Shown one piece after another: positions 1-10,589 of a stretch of DNA of 13,273 bases. A program made the translations under genes and the position numbers. Every line of letters starts with the position of its first letter. Position 1 is the first letter of the stretch. This DNA is from Thermaceae bacterium (GTDB lineage Bacteria; Deinococcota; Deinococci; Deinococcales; Marinithermaceae): the NCBI GenBank assembly GCA_027053145.1, contig JALUED010000066.1, positions 1 through 13,273 on the forward strand. The letters are read 5' to 3'. The notes beneath the pieces are model-generated. The model was not told the origin of the DNA. It did no database searches and worked only from the letters and a program-made list of their open reading frames with translations.

Positions 1-29
1 CCGGGGGCTTCCCAGAGGCCTGGGCGCCT

Positions 30-2966
<2,937 letters not shown>

Positions 2967-2988
2967 CTTCAAAACCTCCCTCGCTAGA

Positions 2989-3004
2989 GCACCATATATT
3001 GTGC
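2989..3004 (-). promoter_or_regulatory. Predicted NrdR box 1 upstream of nrdJ
   Basis: The 16-mer GCACCATATATTGTGC lies within the perfect inverted repeat GAGCAC-8-GTGCTC (2987-3006). It closely fits the NrdR repressor consensus acaCwAtATaTwGtgt. It ends 22 bp upstream of the nrdJ start codon, just upstream of the ribosome binding site. NrdR is known to repress ribonucleotide reductase genes when ATP/dATP-bound. The match is read from the sequence; the regulator gene itself is not in this window. Confidence 0.8.
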
Positions 3005-3019
3005 TCCTGGCCCCGAAGG

Positions 3020-3035
3020 CTACCCTATCTTGGGG
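3020..3035 (-). promoter_or_regulatory. Probable second, degenerate NrdR box
   Basis: CTACCCTATCTTGGGG keeps the flanking C and G, the central AT and several inner T positions of the NrdR consensus. Its centre (3027.5) lies exactly 31 bp from that of box 1 (2996.5), the three-helical-turn spacing typical of paired NrdR boxes. A weak promoter for nrdJ (TTGCAT at 3045-3040, TAGCCT at 3022-3017, 17-bp spacer, minus strand) would overlap this box, but each hexamer matches consensus at only 3 of 6 positions. Confidence 0.5.
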
Positions 3036-3074
3036 TGAGATGCAACTCTCTACAACCTTTCGGTACCCCCCAAG

Positions 3075-3103
3075 TTTACCACCCGGGGGTCCTTTGTTAG
3101 GAT
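3075..3103 (+). promoter_or_regulatory. Putative promoter of gmk-rpoZ-coaBC
   Basis: TTTACC (3075-3080) and TAGGAT (3098-3103) are separated by 17 bp, each matching the sigma-A consensus at 4 of 6 positions. Transcription would start near 3110, giving a leader of about 14 nt that just contains the GGAGGGGG ribosome binding site before the GTG of gmk. Confidence 0.5.
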
Positions 3104-3123
3104 GGGCCCGCTTGGAGGGGGAG

Positions 3124-3825
3124 GTGCCGAAGGGGACGCTCTTCGTGATGACCGGACCCTCGGGGGTGGGCAAGGGCACGTTGCGGGCGCGCCTTTTGGA
3201 ACGTGTCAAGCTCTACTACTCGATCTCCATGACCACCCGGCCCCGGCGCCCCGGCGAGCGCCACGGGGTGGACTACTGGTTTGTGGACCGGGCGCGCTTT
3301 GCGGCCGCCGTCGAGCGCGGGGAGCTGCTTGAGTACGCCGAGTACGTGGGCAACTACTACGGCACCCCCCGGGCGCCGGTCGAGCGTCACCTCGCGCGCG
3401 GCGAAGACGTTCTTTTGGAGATCGAGGTCGAGGGGGCGAAGCAGGTTAAGGAGAGGGCTCCCGAGCTCGGTATTCCCGCGGTCTTCGTCTTCGTTGTGCC
3501 CCCCTCGTTGACCGAACTCCGCCGGCGCCTTTTGCTCCGCGCCGGCGACGGGGAGCCGGCTAAGCTAAAAGAGATCGCCGCCCGTCTCGCTCGGGCGGAG
3601 CGGGAGATCCGCGAGGCCGCCGGGGGCGGTTTCGATTACGTGGTGACCAACGACGTCCTCGAGGCCGCGGTGGCCGACCTTGTGCGCATCGTGACGGCGG
3701 AGCGCCTTAGGGCCTACCGTCGGCAAGAGGCGGTGGCCGCGGCCCTAAGCAGGGATCCGGAGTTGGAAGCTGAACTCGACGAGATGGAAAGGCGGTGGAT
3801 GCAAGATGGCCGAACCGGGAATTGA
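3124..3825 (+). CDS. gmk: Guanylate kinase
   Basis: Phosphorylates GMP to GDP with ATP, an essential cytoplasmic step of guanine nucleotide supply. The 233-residue protein opens with the P-loop GPSGVGKGT (residues 11-19). Next comes the GMP-binding stretch [19 protein letters not shown], then YGTP and the [11 protein letters not shown] strand typical of Gmk. The GTG at 3124 has GGAGGGGG just upstream and places the P-loop at the usual distance from the N-terminus; an in-frame TTG at 3112 is less likely. The C-terminus carries about 30 charged residues beyond the usual end of the family (after [10 protein letters not shown]), and these run into the rpoZ start. First gene of an operon with rpoZ and coaBC; gmk-rpoZ adjacency is also found in Escherichia coli. 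Confidence 0.95.
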   Translation: MPKGTLFVMTGPSGVGKGTLRARLLERVKLYYSISMTTRPRRPGERHGVDYWFVDRARFAAAVERGELLEYAEYVGNYYGTPRAPVERHLARGEDVLLEIEVEGAKQVKERAPELGIPAVFVFVVPPSLTELRRRLLLRAGDGEPAKLKEIAARLARAEREIREAAGGGFDYVVTNDVLEAAVADLVRIVTAERLRAYRRQEAVAAALSRDPELEAELDEMERRWMQDGRTGN

Positions 3826-4111
3826 CAAGCTGCTGGAGATCGTGGATTCGAAGTATCGGCTCACGATGGTGGTGGCCAAGCGGGCCCAGCAACTCCTTCG
3901 CTACAACTTCAAGAACACCGTACTCGAACCCAAGGATTGGCCCAAGATGCGTACCCTCGACGGCGAGGTGCCCGATCCCAACCCCGTCACCTGGGCGATG
4001 AAGGAGCTGCTCACCGGCCAGTTCGAGATCGGGGAGAACCTCGTGCCCGAGGACAAACTTTCCCGTTTGCTCGATCAGCTCTACCCCGAAGACGAGGGGG
4101 AGGAAGCCTAG
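3806..4111 (+). CDS. rpoZ: DNA-directed RNA polymerase omega subunit
   Basis: Small subunit that helps fold and hold the beta-prime subunit of RNA polymerase. At 101 residues it is near the Thermus omega length. The N-terminal half has the conserved pattern [26 protein letters not shown], in which the SKYRL and AKRAxQL segments match omega helices. The middle ([24 protein letters not shown]) resembles Deinococcota omega rather than the short proteobacterial form. The acidic tail ends PEDEGEEA. The ATG lies inside the last codons of gmk (20-nt overlap), so translation is probably coupled. Placement next to gmk links nucleotide synthesis to transcription. Confidence 0.92.
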   Translation: MAEPGIDKLLEIVDSKYRLTMVVAKRAQQLLRYNFKNTVLEPKDWPKMRTLDGEVPDPNPVTWAMKELLTGQFEIGENLVPEDKLSRLLDQLYPEDEGEEA

Positions 4112-4112
4112 C

Positions 4113-5312
4113 TTGGGTCGGCGCGTGCTCCTCGCGGTCGGCGGAGGTGCGGCGGCGATCAAGGCGCCCCTCGTCGTGCGGCGCCTGATCGAGGCCGGCT
4201 ATGAGGTGCGTGTGCTCGCCACCGAGCGGGCGCTCTTTTTTACCACCGAGCTCGCCTTGGCCACGGTGAGCGGGCACTCGGTGGCCACCGACGCGCGCTG
4301 GTTCGCGCCGAGCGGTCGGGTTTTGCACCTTGAGCTTGCCGCGTGGGCCGATCTCGTGCTCGTGGCCCCGGCCACCGCCGCCGACCTGGCCCGGGCGGCC
4401 GCGGGGCTTGCCGAGGACCTGCTTTCGGCGACGATCGCTGCCGGAGCGCGTCGGGTTCTCTGGGCACCGGCGATGAACCCTGCGATGTGGGCGGACCCCG
4501 CGGTGCAGGAAAACGTCCGCCGCCTCGCGGGCCGGGGGCACGCCTTTGCCGGCCCCACCTACGGGGCGATGGCGGCGGTGGGGGAGGCGCCGGGCGAGGG
4601 GCGGATGCTGGAGCCGGAAGCGCTCGCCGCCCATGTCCGCTACCACCTCACCGCAAAGGATTACGCCGGTCGGACGGTCTTGGTCACCGCTGGGCCGACG
4701 CGGGAGTACCTGGATCCGGTTCGGTTCCTCTCAAACCCTTCTTCCGGCAAGATGGGTTTCGCCGTAGCCGAGGCCGCCCGGGATCGGGGGGCGCGGGTGA
4801 TCTTGGTCCACGGCCCCACGAACCTTCCCGAGCCCTTCGGGGTCGAGCGGGTGCCGGTGGAGCGCGCCCTTGAGATGCACCGCGAGGTGCTCAAGCGCTT
4901 TCCGGAGGCCGATCTCGTGGTCATGGCGGCGGCGGTGGCGGATTGGCGGCCGGCGGAGACCAGGCCCGAAAAGGAGGCGAAGGCCGGGGAGGAAAAGCTT
5001 CTTCGCCTCGTGCGCACGCCGGACATCCTCGCCGAGCTCGGCGCGAAAAAGCGCGGCCAGGTCCTGGTGGGCTTTGCCATGGAGACGCACGAGGGGCTTA
5101 CCCGGGCCTTTGCCAAGCTTAAAAGGAAAAACCTCGACCTGATCTGCTTGAACTACCCCACCGACCCCGAGACCGCCTTCGGGGCCGACGAGAACCGGTT
5201 GGTCGTGATCGAACGCTCGGGACGGACCGAGGCTTGGGGTAAGGCCTCGAAGCGGGCGCTCGCCGATCGTTTGTTGACCCGAGCCCTCGGCTTTATGCAG
5301 CGCCCCGTATAA
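4113..5312 (+). CDS. coaBC: Bifunctional phosphopantothenoylcysteine decarboxylase / phosphopantothenate-cysteine ligase
   Basis: Performs two steps of coenzyme A synthesis: ligation of cysteine to 4'-phosphopantothenate, then FMN-dependent decarboxylation to 4'-phosphopantetheine. The 399-residue length is normal for the fusion. The decarboxylase half (1-180) has [10 protein letters not shown], His72 in the position of the catalytic His, APATAADLA and the substrate motif PAMNPAMW (119-126). The ligase half (186-399) has [33 protein letters not shown] and [13 protein letters not shown]. The TTG at 4113 lies 1 nt after the rpoZ stop with GGGGGAGG at 4096-4103. Oddity: the flap reads [12 protein letters not shown] where E. 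coli Dfp has an ACGDIGPGRM-type flap with its reactive cysteine. The only Cys in the whole protein is Cys345, in the ligase half. Confidence 0.95.
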   Translation: MGRRVLLAVGGGAAAIKAPLVVRRLIEAGYEVRVLATERALFFTTELALATVSGHSVATDARWFAPSGRVLHLELAAWADLVLVAPATAADLARAAAGLAEDLLSATIAAGARRVLWAPAMNPAMWADPAVQENVRRLAGRGHAFAGPTYGAMAAVGEAPGEGRMLEPEALAAHVRYHLTAKDYAGRTVLVTAGPTREYLDPVRFLSNPSSGKMGFAVAEAARDRGARVILVHGPTNLPEPFGVERVPVERALEMHREVLKRFPEADLVVMAAAVADWRPAETRPEKEAKAGEEKLLRLVRTPDILAELGAKKRGQVLVGFAMETHEGLTRAFAKLKRKNLDLICLNYPTDPETAFGADENRLVVIERSGRTEAWGKASKRALADRLLTRALGFMQRPV

Positions 5313-5313
5313 T
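5308..5313 (+). promoter_or_regulatory. Possible -10 element of an argR promoter
   Basis: A perfect TATAAT spans the end of coaBC, 30 bp before the argR ATG. No -35 hexamer stands at 16-18 bp; the nearest TTGACC (5274-5279) is 28 bp away. It may be a real but unusual promoter, or chance, with argR read from the gmk operon. Confidence 0.35.
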
Positions 5314-5342
5314 CATTGAAGAAAACCCAGGAGGGATGCCTT

Positions 5343-5801
5343 ATGCCCAATAAGGAGCTACGCCACAAGAAGATTCAGGAAATTGTTGCCCGCGAGGAGA
5401 TCTCCACCCAGGCCGAGCTCGTCGAGCGGCTTCGCCAAGAGGGGTTCAACGTGACCCAGGCCACGGTGAGCCGGGACATCAGCGAGCTTCGCCTGGTGCG
5501 GGTTCCCTTGGGACGGGGCAAGCACAAGTACGCGCTCGCCCCCATCGAGCTCGAGGAGGACGTGGAGGCCGAGCTCAAGCGGCAATTTAAGGAGTTTGTG
5601 CACGACATTGACCGGGGCGGCAACATCATCGTGCTCCGCACCGCCCTCGGCCACGCCGCCGGCATTGCGCTGTTGATCGACAAGCTGAAGGACGACGACC
5701 TTGTGGGTACCCTCGCCGGCGACGACACGATCCTAGTGGTGGCCCGCGGGGAGGAGGAGGCGAAGCGGCTTCAGGGCTATTTCGAAGGGCTGCTCGTTTA
5801 G
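5343..5801 (+). CDS. argR: Arginine repressor ArgR
   Basis: Arginine-responsive DNA-binding regulator of arginine synthesis and breakdown, which works as a hexamer. The 152-residue length is standard. The N-terminal winged helix contains [17 protein letters not shown] (about 38-54), with the SR pair that contacts ARG boxes. The C-terminal oligomerisation and arginine-binding domain has [17 protein letters not shown] and [12 protein letters not shown], where Asp127 and Asp128 are the arginine-contacting acidic pair. The ATG at 5343 is preferred: AGGAGGG at 5329-5335 sits 7 nt upstream, while an upstream in-frame TTG (5316) has no ribosome binding site. It follows coaBC by 30 bp and is followed directly by a MarC gene. 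No convincing ARG box was found near any gene here. Confidence 0.95.
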   Translation: MPNKELRHKKIQEIVAREEISTQAELVERLRQEGFNVTQATVSRDISELRLVRVPLGRGKHKYALAPIELEEDVEAELKRQFKEFVHDIDRGGNIIVLRTALGHAAGIALLIDKLKDDDLVGTLAGDDTILVVARGEEEAKRLQGYFEGLLV

Positions 5802-6422
5802 TTGGCGGCGATCGCCCTTTTCCTCAAGGCCTTCACCACCCTTTTCGTGGTGATGGACCCGGTGGGGCTTGCGCCCGTTTTCGTGGCGCTCGCCGGGGAC
5901 CGTCCGCCCACCGAGCGGCGGCGCATCGCCCTGCGGGCGGTCTTGGTTGCGACCTTTCTGCTCGTCTTTTTCGGCTTTTTCGGTGAGCCGCTTCTCCGCT
6001 ACCTCGGGATCGGTCTCCCCGCCTTCCGCGCCGCCGGAGGCCTTTTGCTCTTTAAGATCGCCCTCGACATGGTTTTCGTTCACCGCGTACGGGAGACGCC
6101 GGAGGAAGAGGAGGAGGCCCGGACGCGGGAGGACATCAGCGTCTTTCCGTTGGCCATCCCCTTGCTTGTGGGGCCTGGCGCGATGGCCAGCATTCTCGTG
6201 CTTGTAGCCGAGGCGCGGCACGTGCCGGGCGGGGCTTGGGCGGTGGCGCTGGCGGCGGCGCTGGTCTTGCTTTTGGCTTACCTTGCCCTCAGGCTTGCCG
6301 CGGCGCTGAGCCGCTTGCTTGGGCGGACCGGGGTGAACGTGGTCACCCGGGTGCTCGGGGTGTTGCTTGCCGCGCTCGCGGTGCAGTTCGTCTTCGACGG
6401 GGTGGCGGCCGCGTTCTTCTAA
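5802..6422 (+). CDS. MarC family integral membrane protein
   Basis: Predicted inner-membrane protein of 206 residues with six hydrophobic segments (about 3-25, 41-62, 69-88, 114-136, 143-165 and 178-203). It carries the family signatures FVVMDPVGLAPVF near the N-terminus and FPLAIPLLVGPGAMASI in the fourth segment. A charged loop at about 95-112 (ETPEEEEEARTRED) lies between segments 3 and 4. Function is not established for this family; an early link of E. coli MarC to multiple antibiotic resistance did not hold up. The TTG at 5802 directly abuts the argR stop, with only a weak, distant GAAGGG at 5784-5789. It is chosen because it restores the complete first helix; translation may depend on argR. 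Convergent with speD, with a shared hairpin between them. Confidence 0.88.
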   Translation: MAAIALFLKAFTTLFVVMDPVGLAPVFVALAGDRPPTERRRIALRAVLVATFLLVFFGFFGEPLLRYLGIGLPAFRAAGGLLLFKIALDMVFVHRVRETPEEEEEARTREDISVFPLAIPLLVGPGAMASILVLVAEARHVPGGAWAVALAAALVLLLAYLALRLAAALSRLLGRTGVNVVTRVLGVLLAALAVQFVFDGVAAAFF

Positions 6423-6428
6423 GGAAGC

Positions 6429-6456
6429 AAAAAGCGCCGGCCCTTAGGGGCCGGCG
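6429..6456 (-). terminator. Rho-independent terminator of speD
   Basis: A 9-bp GC stem CGCCGGCCC / GGGCCGGCG (6435-6443 and 6448-6456) with loop TTAG. On the minus strand it is followed by CTTTTTG (T tract at 6433-6429). It begins 18 bp past the speD stop. The same hairpin lies after marC on the plus strand but has no T tract there. Confidence 0.8.
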
Positions 6457-6474
6457 AAGGCTTTCGCGCTCGGC

Positions 6475-6915
6475 TCAGGCGATTCGGGCCTCGAGGTACT
6501 CCCGTTCGCCCTCGAGGATCATCCGGGCCTCTTCGGGGTTCTTGGGGTATTCCTTGCCGCGGTTGACCAGATAGGTCTCGTAGCGCCGGATGCCAAACGC
6601 TTCGGTGAGGTAGCGCACCGCGGTCTCGATCTCGAAGTCCTTGCAAGAGAAGATGTCCACGCTGATAAAGCGCCGCTTGGGGAAGGTATGGATGGCGATG
6701 TGCGACTCGGCGATGATGACCACGCCCGCAAGCCCCTCGTCCTCCTCGGTCTGCCCCTTGTAGTCGTAGACCGAGGGGGGGAGTACCTTGGTCATCTCCA
6801 TCTTCTCGGGAAGCTCGTCGAGGACCCGGTAGATCAGGTCCTTATCGGCGAGCTTCTGAGGATCCGCGTCGTAGCCATCAATCATCAGGTGCGGTCCGAA
6901 CCCGAAGAGCTCCAT
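6475..6915 (-). CDS. speD: S-adenosylmethionine decarboxylase proenzyme
   Basis: Makes decarboxylated S-adenosylmethionine, the aminopropyl donor for spermidine and the long or branched polyamines of thermophiles. The proenzyme has 146 residues and cleaves itself before Ser71 in the motif AESHIAIHTFP, turning that serine into the pyruvoyl group. His76 and Cys91 fall at +5 and +20 from the serine, the same spacing as Ser63/His68/Cys83 of the Thermotoga maritima enzyme. The start is well supported by the strong ribosome binding site AAAGGAGGTC at 6921-6930. It has its own promoter and terminator, so it is monocistronic. In Thermus, polyamines are made from arginine through aminopropylagmatine, which makes the nearby argR suggestive, but no ARG box is visible. 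Confidence 0.94.
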   Translation of the reverse strand: MELFGFGPHLMIDGYDADPQKLADKDLIYRVLDELPEKMEMTKVLPPSVYDYKGQTEEDEGLAGVVIIAESHIAIHTFPKRRFISVDIFSCKDFEIETAVRYLTEAFGIRRYETYLVNRGKEYPKNPEEARMILEGEREYLEARIA

Positions 6916-6938
6916 CTCTCGACCTCCTTTCCTCGAGG

Positions 6939-6957
6939 GGACGGGGTACCCCCGTCC
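6939..6957 (-). promoter_or_regulatory. Hairpin at the 5' end of the speD mRNA
   Basis: GGACGGGG (6939-6946) pairs with CCCCGTCC (6950-6957) over a 3-nt loop, an 8-bp GC stem. With the start point predicted near 6960, the stem would begin within a few bases of the mRNA 5' end, upstream of the ribosome binding site. It may protect the mRNA; it does not cover the Shine-Dalgarno sequence. Confidence 0.45.
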
Positions 6958-6966
6958 GCATTCGGC

Positions 6967-6995
6967 ATTATGGAGGCGCGTAATGAGTTTGTCAA
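6967..6995 (-). promoter_or_regulatory. speD promoter
   Basis: On the minus strand a perfect TTGACA (6995-6990) is followed after 17 bp by CATAAT (6972-6967), 5 of 6 to the -10 consensus. This is the best sigma-A promoter in the window. Its start point would be near 6960, giving a leader of about 45 nt. Confidence 0.8.
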
Positions 6996-7009
6996 GATTG
7001 GCCTCCAGG

Positions 7010-7022
7010 TTTGTCCAAATCT
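7010..7022 (+). repeat. 13-bp direct repeat, copy 1 (possible operator)
   Basis: TTTGTCCAAATCT, identical to copy 2 at 7112-7124. Its core TTTG-TC-CAAA is a short dyad. It lies 15 bp upstream of the speD -35 hexamer. A related sequence, TTTGTCAAGAT (6988-6998), overlaps that -35 hexamer. Reads as AGATTTGGACAAA in the speD direction. Confidence 0.5.
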
Positions 7023-7111
7023 CGCCGCTTCTACCCCTACCTGATTCACAGGATGTCCGATGAAAGCGCGATATTCGGCGCTACGCCCCTTGCAAGAGAA
7101 TGCCCCGAGTT

Positions 7112-7124
7112 TTTGTCCAAATCT
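7112..7124 (+). repeat. 13-bp direct repeat, copy 2 (possible operator)
   Basis: Second exact copy of TTTGTCCAAATCT, 102 bp from the first in the same direction and 127 bp before the sdhC start. No protein-coding explanation is apparent. Confidence 0.5.
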
Positions 7125-7250
7125 TTGGCGGAGTGGGCCTTGGATTTTTTCCCTGCCCCCGGGAGGTATCCCGTTGGGGTCGAAAAGGTTCCTTAGTGCT
7201 GGGACATTCTTCGCGGGGCGAGGGGTAAACTGGGGCGGAGAGGAGGGGAT

Positions 7251-7610
7251 ATGTACCGCGGCAGAGAAGGGCAATGGGCTTTCTACCTCCACCGGATCTC
7301 GGGGGTGGCGATCCTTCTGTTTTTGACCCTCCACGTTGCCGAGATCTCCAGCTCCATGTTCGGGCCCAAGTGGTTCAACGCCCTCCTTGCCTTCGAGGCG
7401 AACCCGGTTTTTGGCCTCGGGCTTGTCGGCGTGGCCGCGTTGGTCCTCTACCACGCCCTAAACGGGCTCCGGATTATCCTGATGGACTTCACCTCCTGGG
7501 GGGTGCGGTACCAGCGGCAGCTTTGGTACGGCGTGTGGGTGCTTTACGTCCTGATCGGCTTCCCCATGCTCTTTGCGATGCTTGGGCACGTCTTTGGGGG
7601 TGGTGAGTGA
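7251..7610 (+). CDS. sdhC: Succinate dehydrogenase, cytochrome b556 / membrane anchor subunit SdhC
   Basis: Membrane anchor of complex II that holds haem b and helps form the quinone site. The 119-residue protein has three hydrophobic helices (about 18-36, 54-75 and 92-113). The N-terminus shows the family pattern HRISGVAILLFLTLHV with His28 in helix I. Helix II has YHALNGLR with His68, matching the H-x3-G-x-R haem ligand motif. The ATG has GGAGGGG immediately upstream (7242-7248). First gene of sdhCDAB; its stop overlaps the sdhD start by one base. Its motifs closely echo those of SdhD. Confidence 0.9.
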   Translation: MYRGREGQWAFYLHRISGVAILLFLTLHVAEISSSMFGPKWFNALLAFEANPVFGLGLVGVAALVLYHALNGLRIILMDFTSWGVRYQRQLWYGVWVLYVLIGFPMLFAMLGHVFGGGE

Positions 7611-8011
7611 TGGCCATGCGCGCCCGCCGCTTCGAGGAGGCGAAAAGACTGGCTACAAGCAACCTCGAGCTCGCTTGGTGGATCTTCATGCGGGTCTCGG
7701 GGGTGCTGCTTGTTTTCCTGGTCTTAGGCCACCTCTACACCCGCGCGGTGATCTTCGACTTCCACCACGAACTCAACTACGATCACATGGTCCGAGTGAT
7801 GAACTCCGTCACCTGGAAGTTTTACAACTGGCTGTTGCTCTTCCTTTCGGTTTTGCACGGCACCAATGGGCTCCGCTACATCATTGACGATTACGTTGCC
7901 TCGGGCCGGGCCCGGGCCTGGGTGAAGGTCGTGGTCTACACCCTCGTCTTTCTGGTGACCGTGTTCGGCACCCTCGCGCTTTGGGGCTGGAACTACCAGC
8001 CGATGGAATAG
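7610..8011 (+). CDS. sdhD: Succinate dehydrogenase membrane anchor subunit SdhD
   Basis: Second membrane anchor of complex II, 133 residues with three hydrophobic helices (about 27-46, 68-84 and 104-125). Helix I reads [16 protein letters not shown] (His41). Helix II ends [14 protein letters not shown] (His83), matching the SdhD haem and quinone motif with the conserved D-Y. The ATG overlaps the sdhC stop (TGATG), with GGGGGTGG at 7596-7603 as ribosome binding site. A GTG at 7607 or ATG at 7616 is possible and would change only a residue or two. Follows sdhC with coupled translation and precedes sdhA by 10 nt. Confidence 0.9.
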   Translation: MAMRARRFEEAKRLATSNLELAWWIFMRVSGVLLVFLVLGHLYTRAVIFDFHHELNYDHMVRVMNSVTWKFYNWLLLFLSVLHGTNGLRYIIDDYVASGRARAWVKVVVYTLVFLVTVFGTLALWGWNYQPME

Positions 8012-8021
8012 GGAGGTAGGG

Positions 8022-9761
<1,740 letters not shown>

Positions 9762-9771
9762 GGAGGGCGCG

Positions 9772-10473
9772 ATGCAGGTCACGCTCAAGATTCTCCGCTA
9801 CAACCCCGAAAAGGACGCCCGGCCCCATTGGGAAAGCTACCGCTTGGAGGCCGAGCCGATGGACCGGGTGCTTGACCTCCTCCACAAGGTGAAGTGGGAA
9901 GGTGACGGTACCCTGGCCTTCCGCCGGAGCTGCGGCCACGGCATCTGCGGCTCCTGCGCAATGATGATCAACGGCCGGAACCGGCTTGCTTGCAAGACCC
10001 TGGTTAAGGACCTGGGTACCGACGTGATCGAGGTCCAGCCCATTCGGGGCCTGCCGGTGCAAAAGGACCTTGTGGTGGATATGGAGCCCTTCTTTAAGGC
10101 CTACCGGGCGGTCAAGCCCTGGCTCATCAACGACGAACCCCCGCCCGAGCGCGAGCGGCTCCAGTCCCCCGAGGAGCGGGCGCGTTACGACGAGGGCACG
10201 AAGTGCATCCTCTGCGCCTCCTGCACCACGAGCTGCCCGGTCTTCTGGGTGAACGGCACGTACATTGGGCCCGCCGCGGTGGTGCAGGCCCACCGCTTCA
10301 TCTACGACTCCCGCGACCGGGGCGCCCACGAGCGTTTCCCCGTCCTCGGCTCCACCGGCGGCGTCTGGCGTTGCCGCACCGCCTACAACTGCACCGAGGC
10401 CTGCCCGCGGGAGATCCCGGTAACCCAGCTCATTCAGGAGGTCAAGCGGGCGATCATGTTCGGGGAGTTTTAA
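9772..10473 (+). CDS. sdhB: Succinate dehydrogenase iron-sulfur subunit
   Basis: Carries electrons from FADH2 in SdhA to quinone in the membrane. The protein has 233 residues. The N-terminal ferredoxin domain binds [2Fe-2S] through Cys54, Cys59, Cys62 and Cys74. The C-terminal domain has CILCASCTTSCP (145-156) and CRTAYNCTEACP (201-212). By family pattern Cys145, 148, 151 and 211 bind [4Fe-4S], and Cys155, 201 and 207 bind [3Fe-4S]. The ATG has AGGGAGGG just upstream. Last gene of the sdh operon; a strong hairpin lies 20 nt past its stop. All three cluster sites are intact. Confidence 0.97.
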   Translation: MQVTLKILRYNPEKDARPHWESYRLEAEPMDRVLDLLHKVKWEGDGTLAFRRSCGHGICGSCAMMINGRNRLACKTLVKDLGTDVIEVQPIRGLPVQKDLVVDMEPFFKAYRAVKPWLINDEPPPERERLQSPEERARYDEGTKCILCASCTTSCPVFWVNGTYIGPAAVVQAHRFIYDSRDRGAHERFPVLGSTGGVWRCRTAYNCTEACPREIPVTQLIQEVKRAIMFGEF

Positions 10474-10493
10474 AAAGGGCCTGTGGCTTGTGG

Positions 10494-10522
10494 AGGGGGC
10501 CGCCTTCGGGCGGCCCCCTTTG
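10494..10522 (+). terminator. Terminator hairpin of the sdh operon
   Basis: An 11-bp perfect stem, AGGGGGCCGCC (10494-10504) with GGCGGCCCCCT (10509-10519), is closed by a TTCG tetraloop, the exceptionally stable C(UUCG)G form. The T tract is short (TTTG), so strength comes from the stem. It may also help stop the convergent GTPase transcript. Confidence 0.75.
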
Positions 10523-10589
10523 CGCGGGGGAGGGGACGGCAATCGGGGCTTCGCGGAACCTCGGCGTTGGGCCCGGTGGAAGTTGGGGC

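Larger units (their letters stand above)
6916..7250. other. Divergent speD-sdhC intergenic region (335 bp)
   Basis: No gene is supported here. The left end holds the speD leader, hairpin and promoter. The middle holds the two 13-bp repeats and is AT-richer than the genes around it. For sdhC the only -10-like hexamer near the start is TAAACT (7226-7231), with GGGACA (7201-7206) at a poor 19-bp spacing, so the sdh promoter is not settled. An open stretch at 7011-7196 (61 codons) has no ribosome binding site and no recognisable protein. Confidence 0.6.

Noticed and set aside
11..24. Hairpin CCCAG-AGGC-CTGGG past the nrdJ stop as terminator
   Set aside because: Only 5 bp, no T tract on the minus strand, and the window ends before the context can be judged.
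2967..3209. An 81-residue N-terminal extension of NrdJ in the same open frame
   Set aside because: It covers the NrdR boxes and gmk promoter, has no family similarity, and the ATG at 2966 has a proper ribosome binding site.
5308..5330. Possible ARG box upstream of argR
   Set aside because: AT-rich and contains ATTGAA, but the second half-site of the palindrome is missing.
5336..5353. Five-codon leader ORF (MPYAQ) overlapping the argR start
   Set aside because: Its ATG is only 1 nt from the Shine-Dalgarno core, too close for initiation, and it has no arginine codons to suggest attenuation.
7011..7196. 61-codon open frame in the speD-sdhC intergenic region
   Set aside because: No ribosome binding site and no recognisable sequence; its range includes both regulatory-looking repeats.
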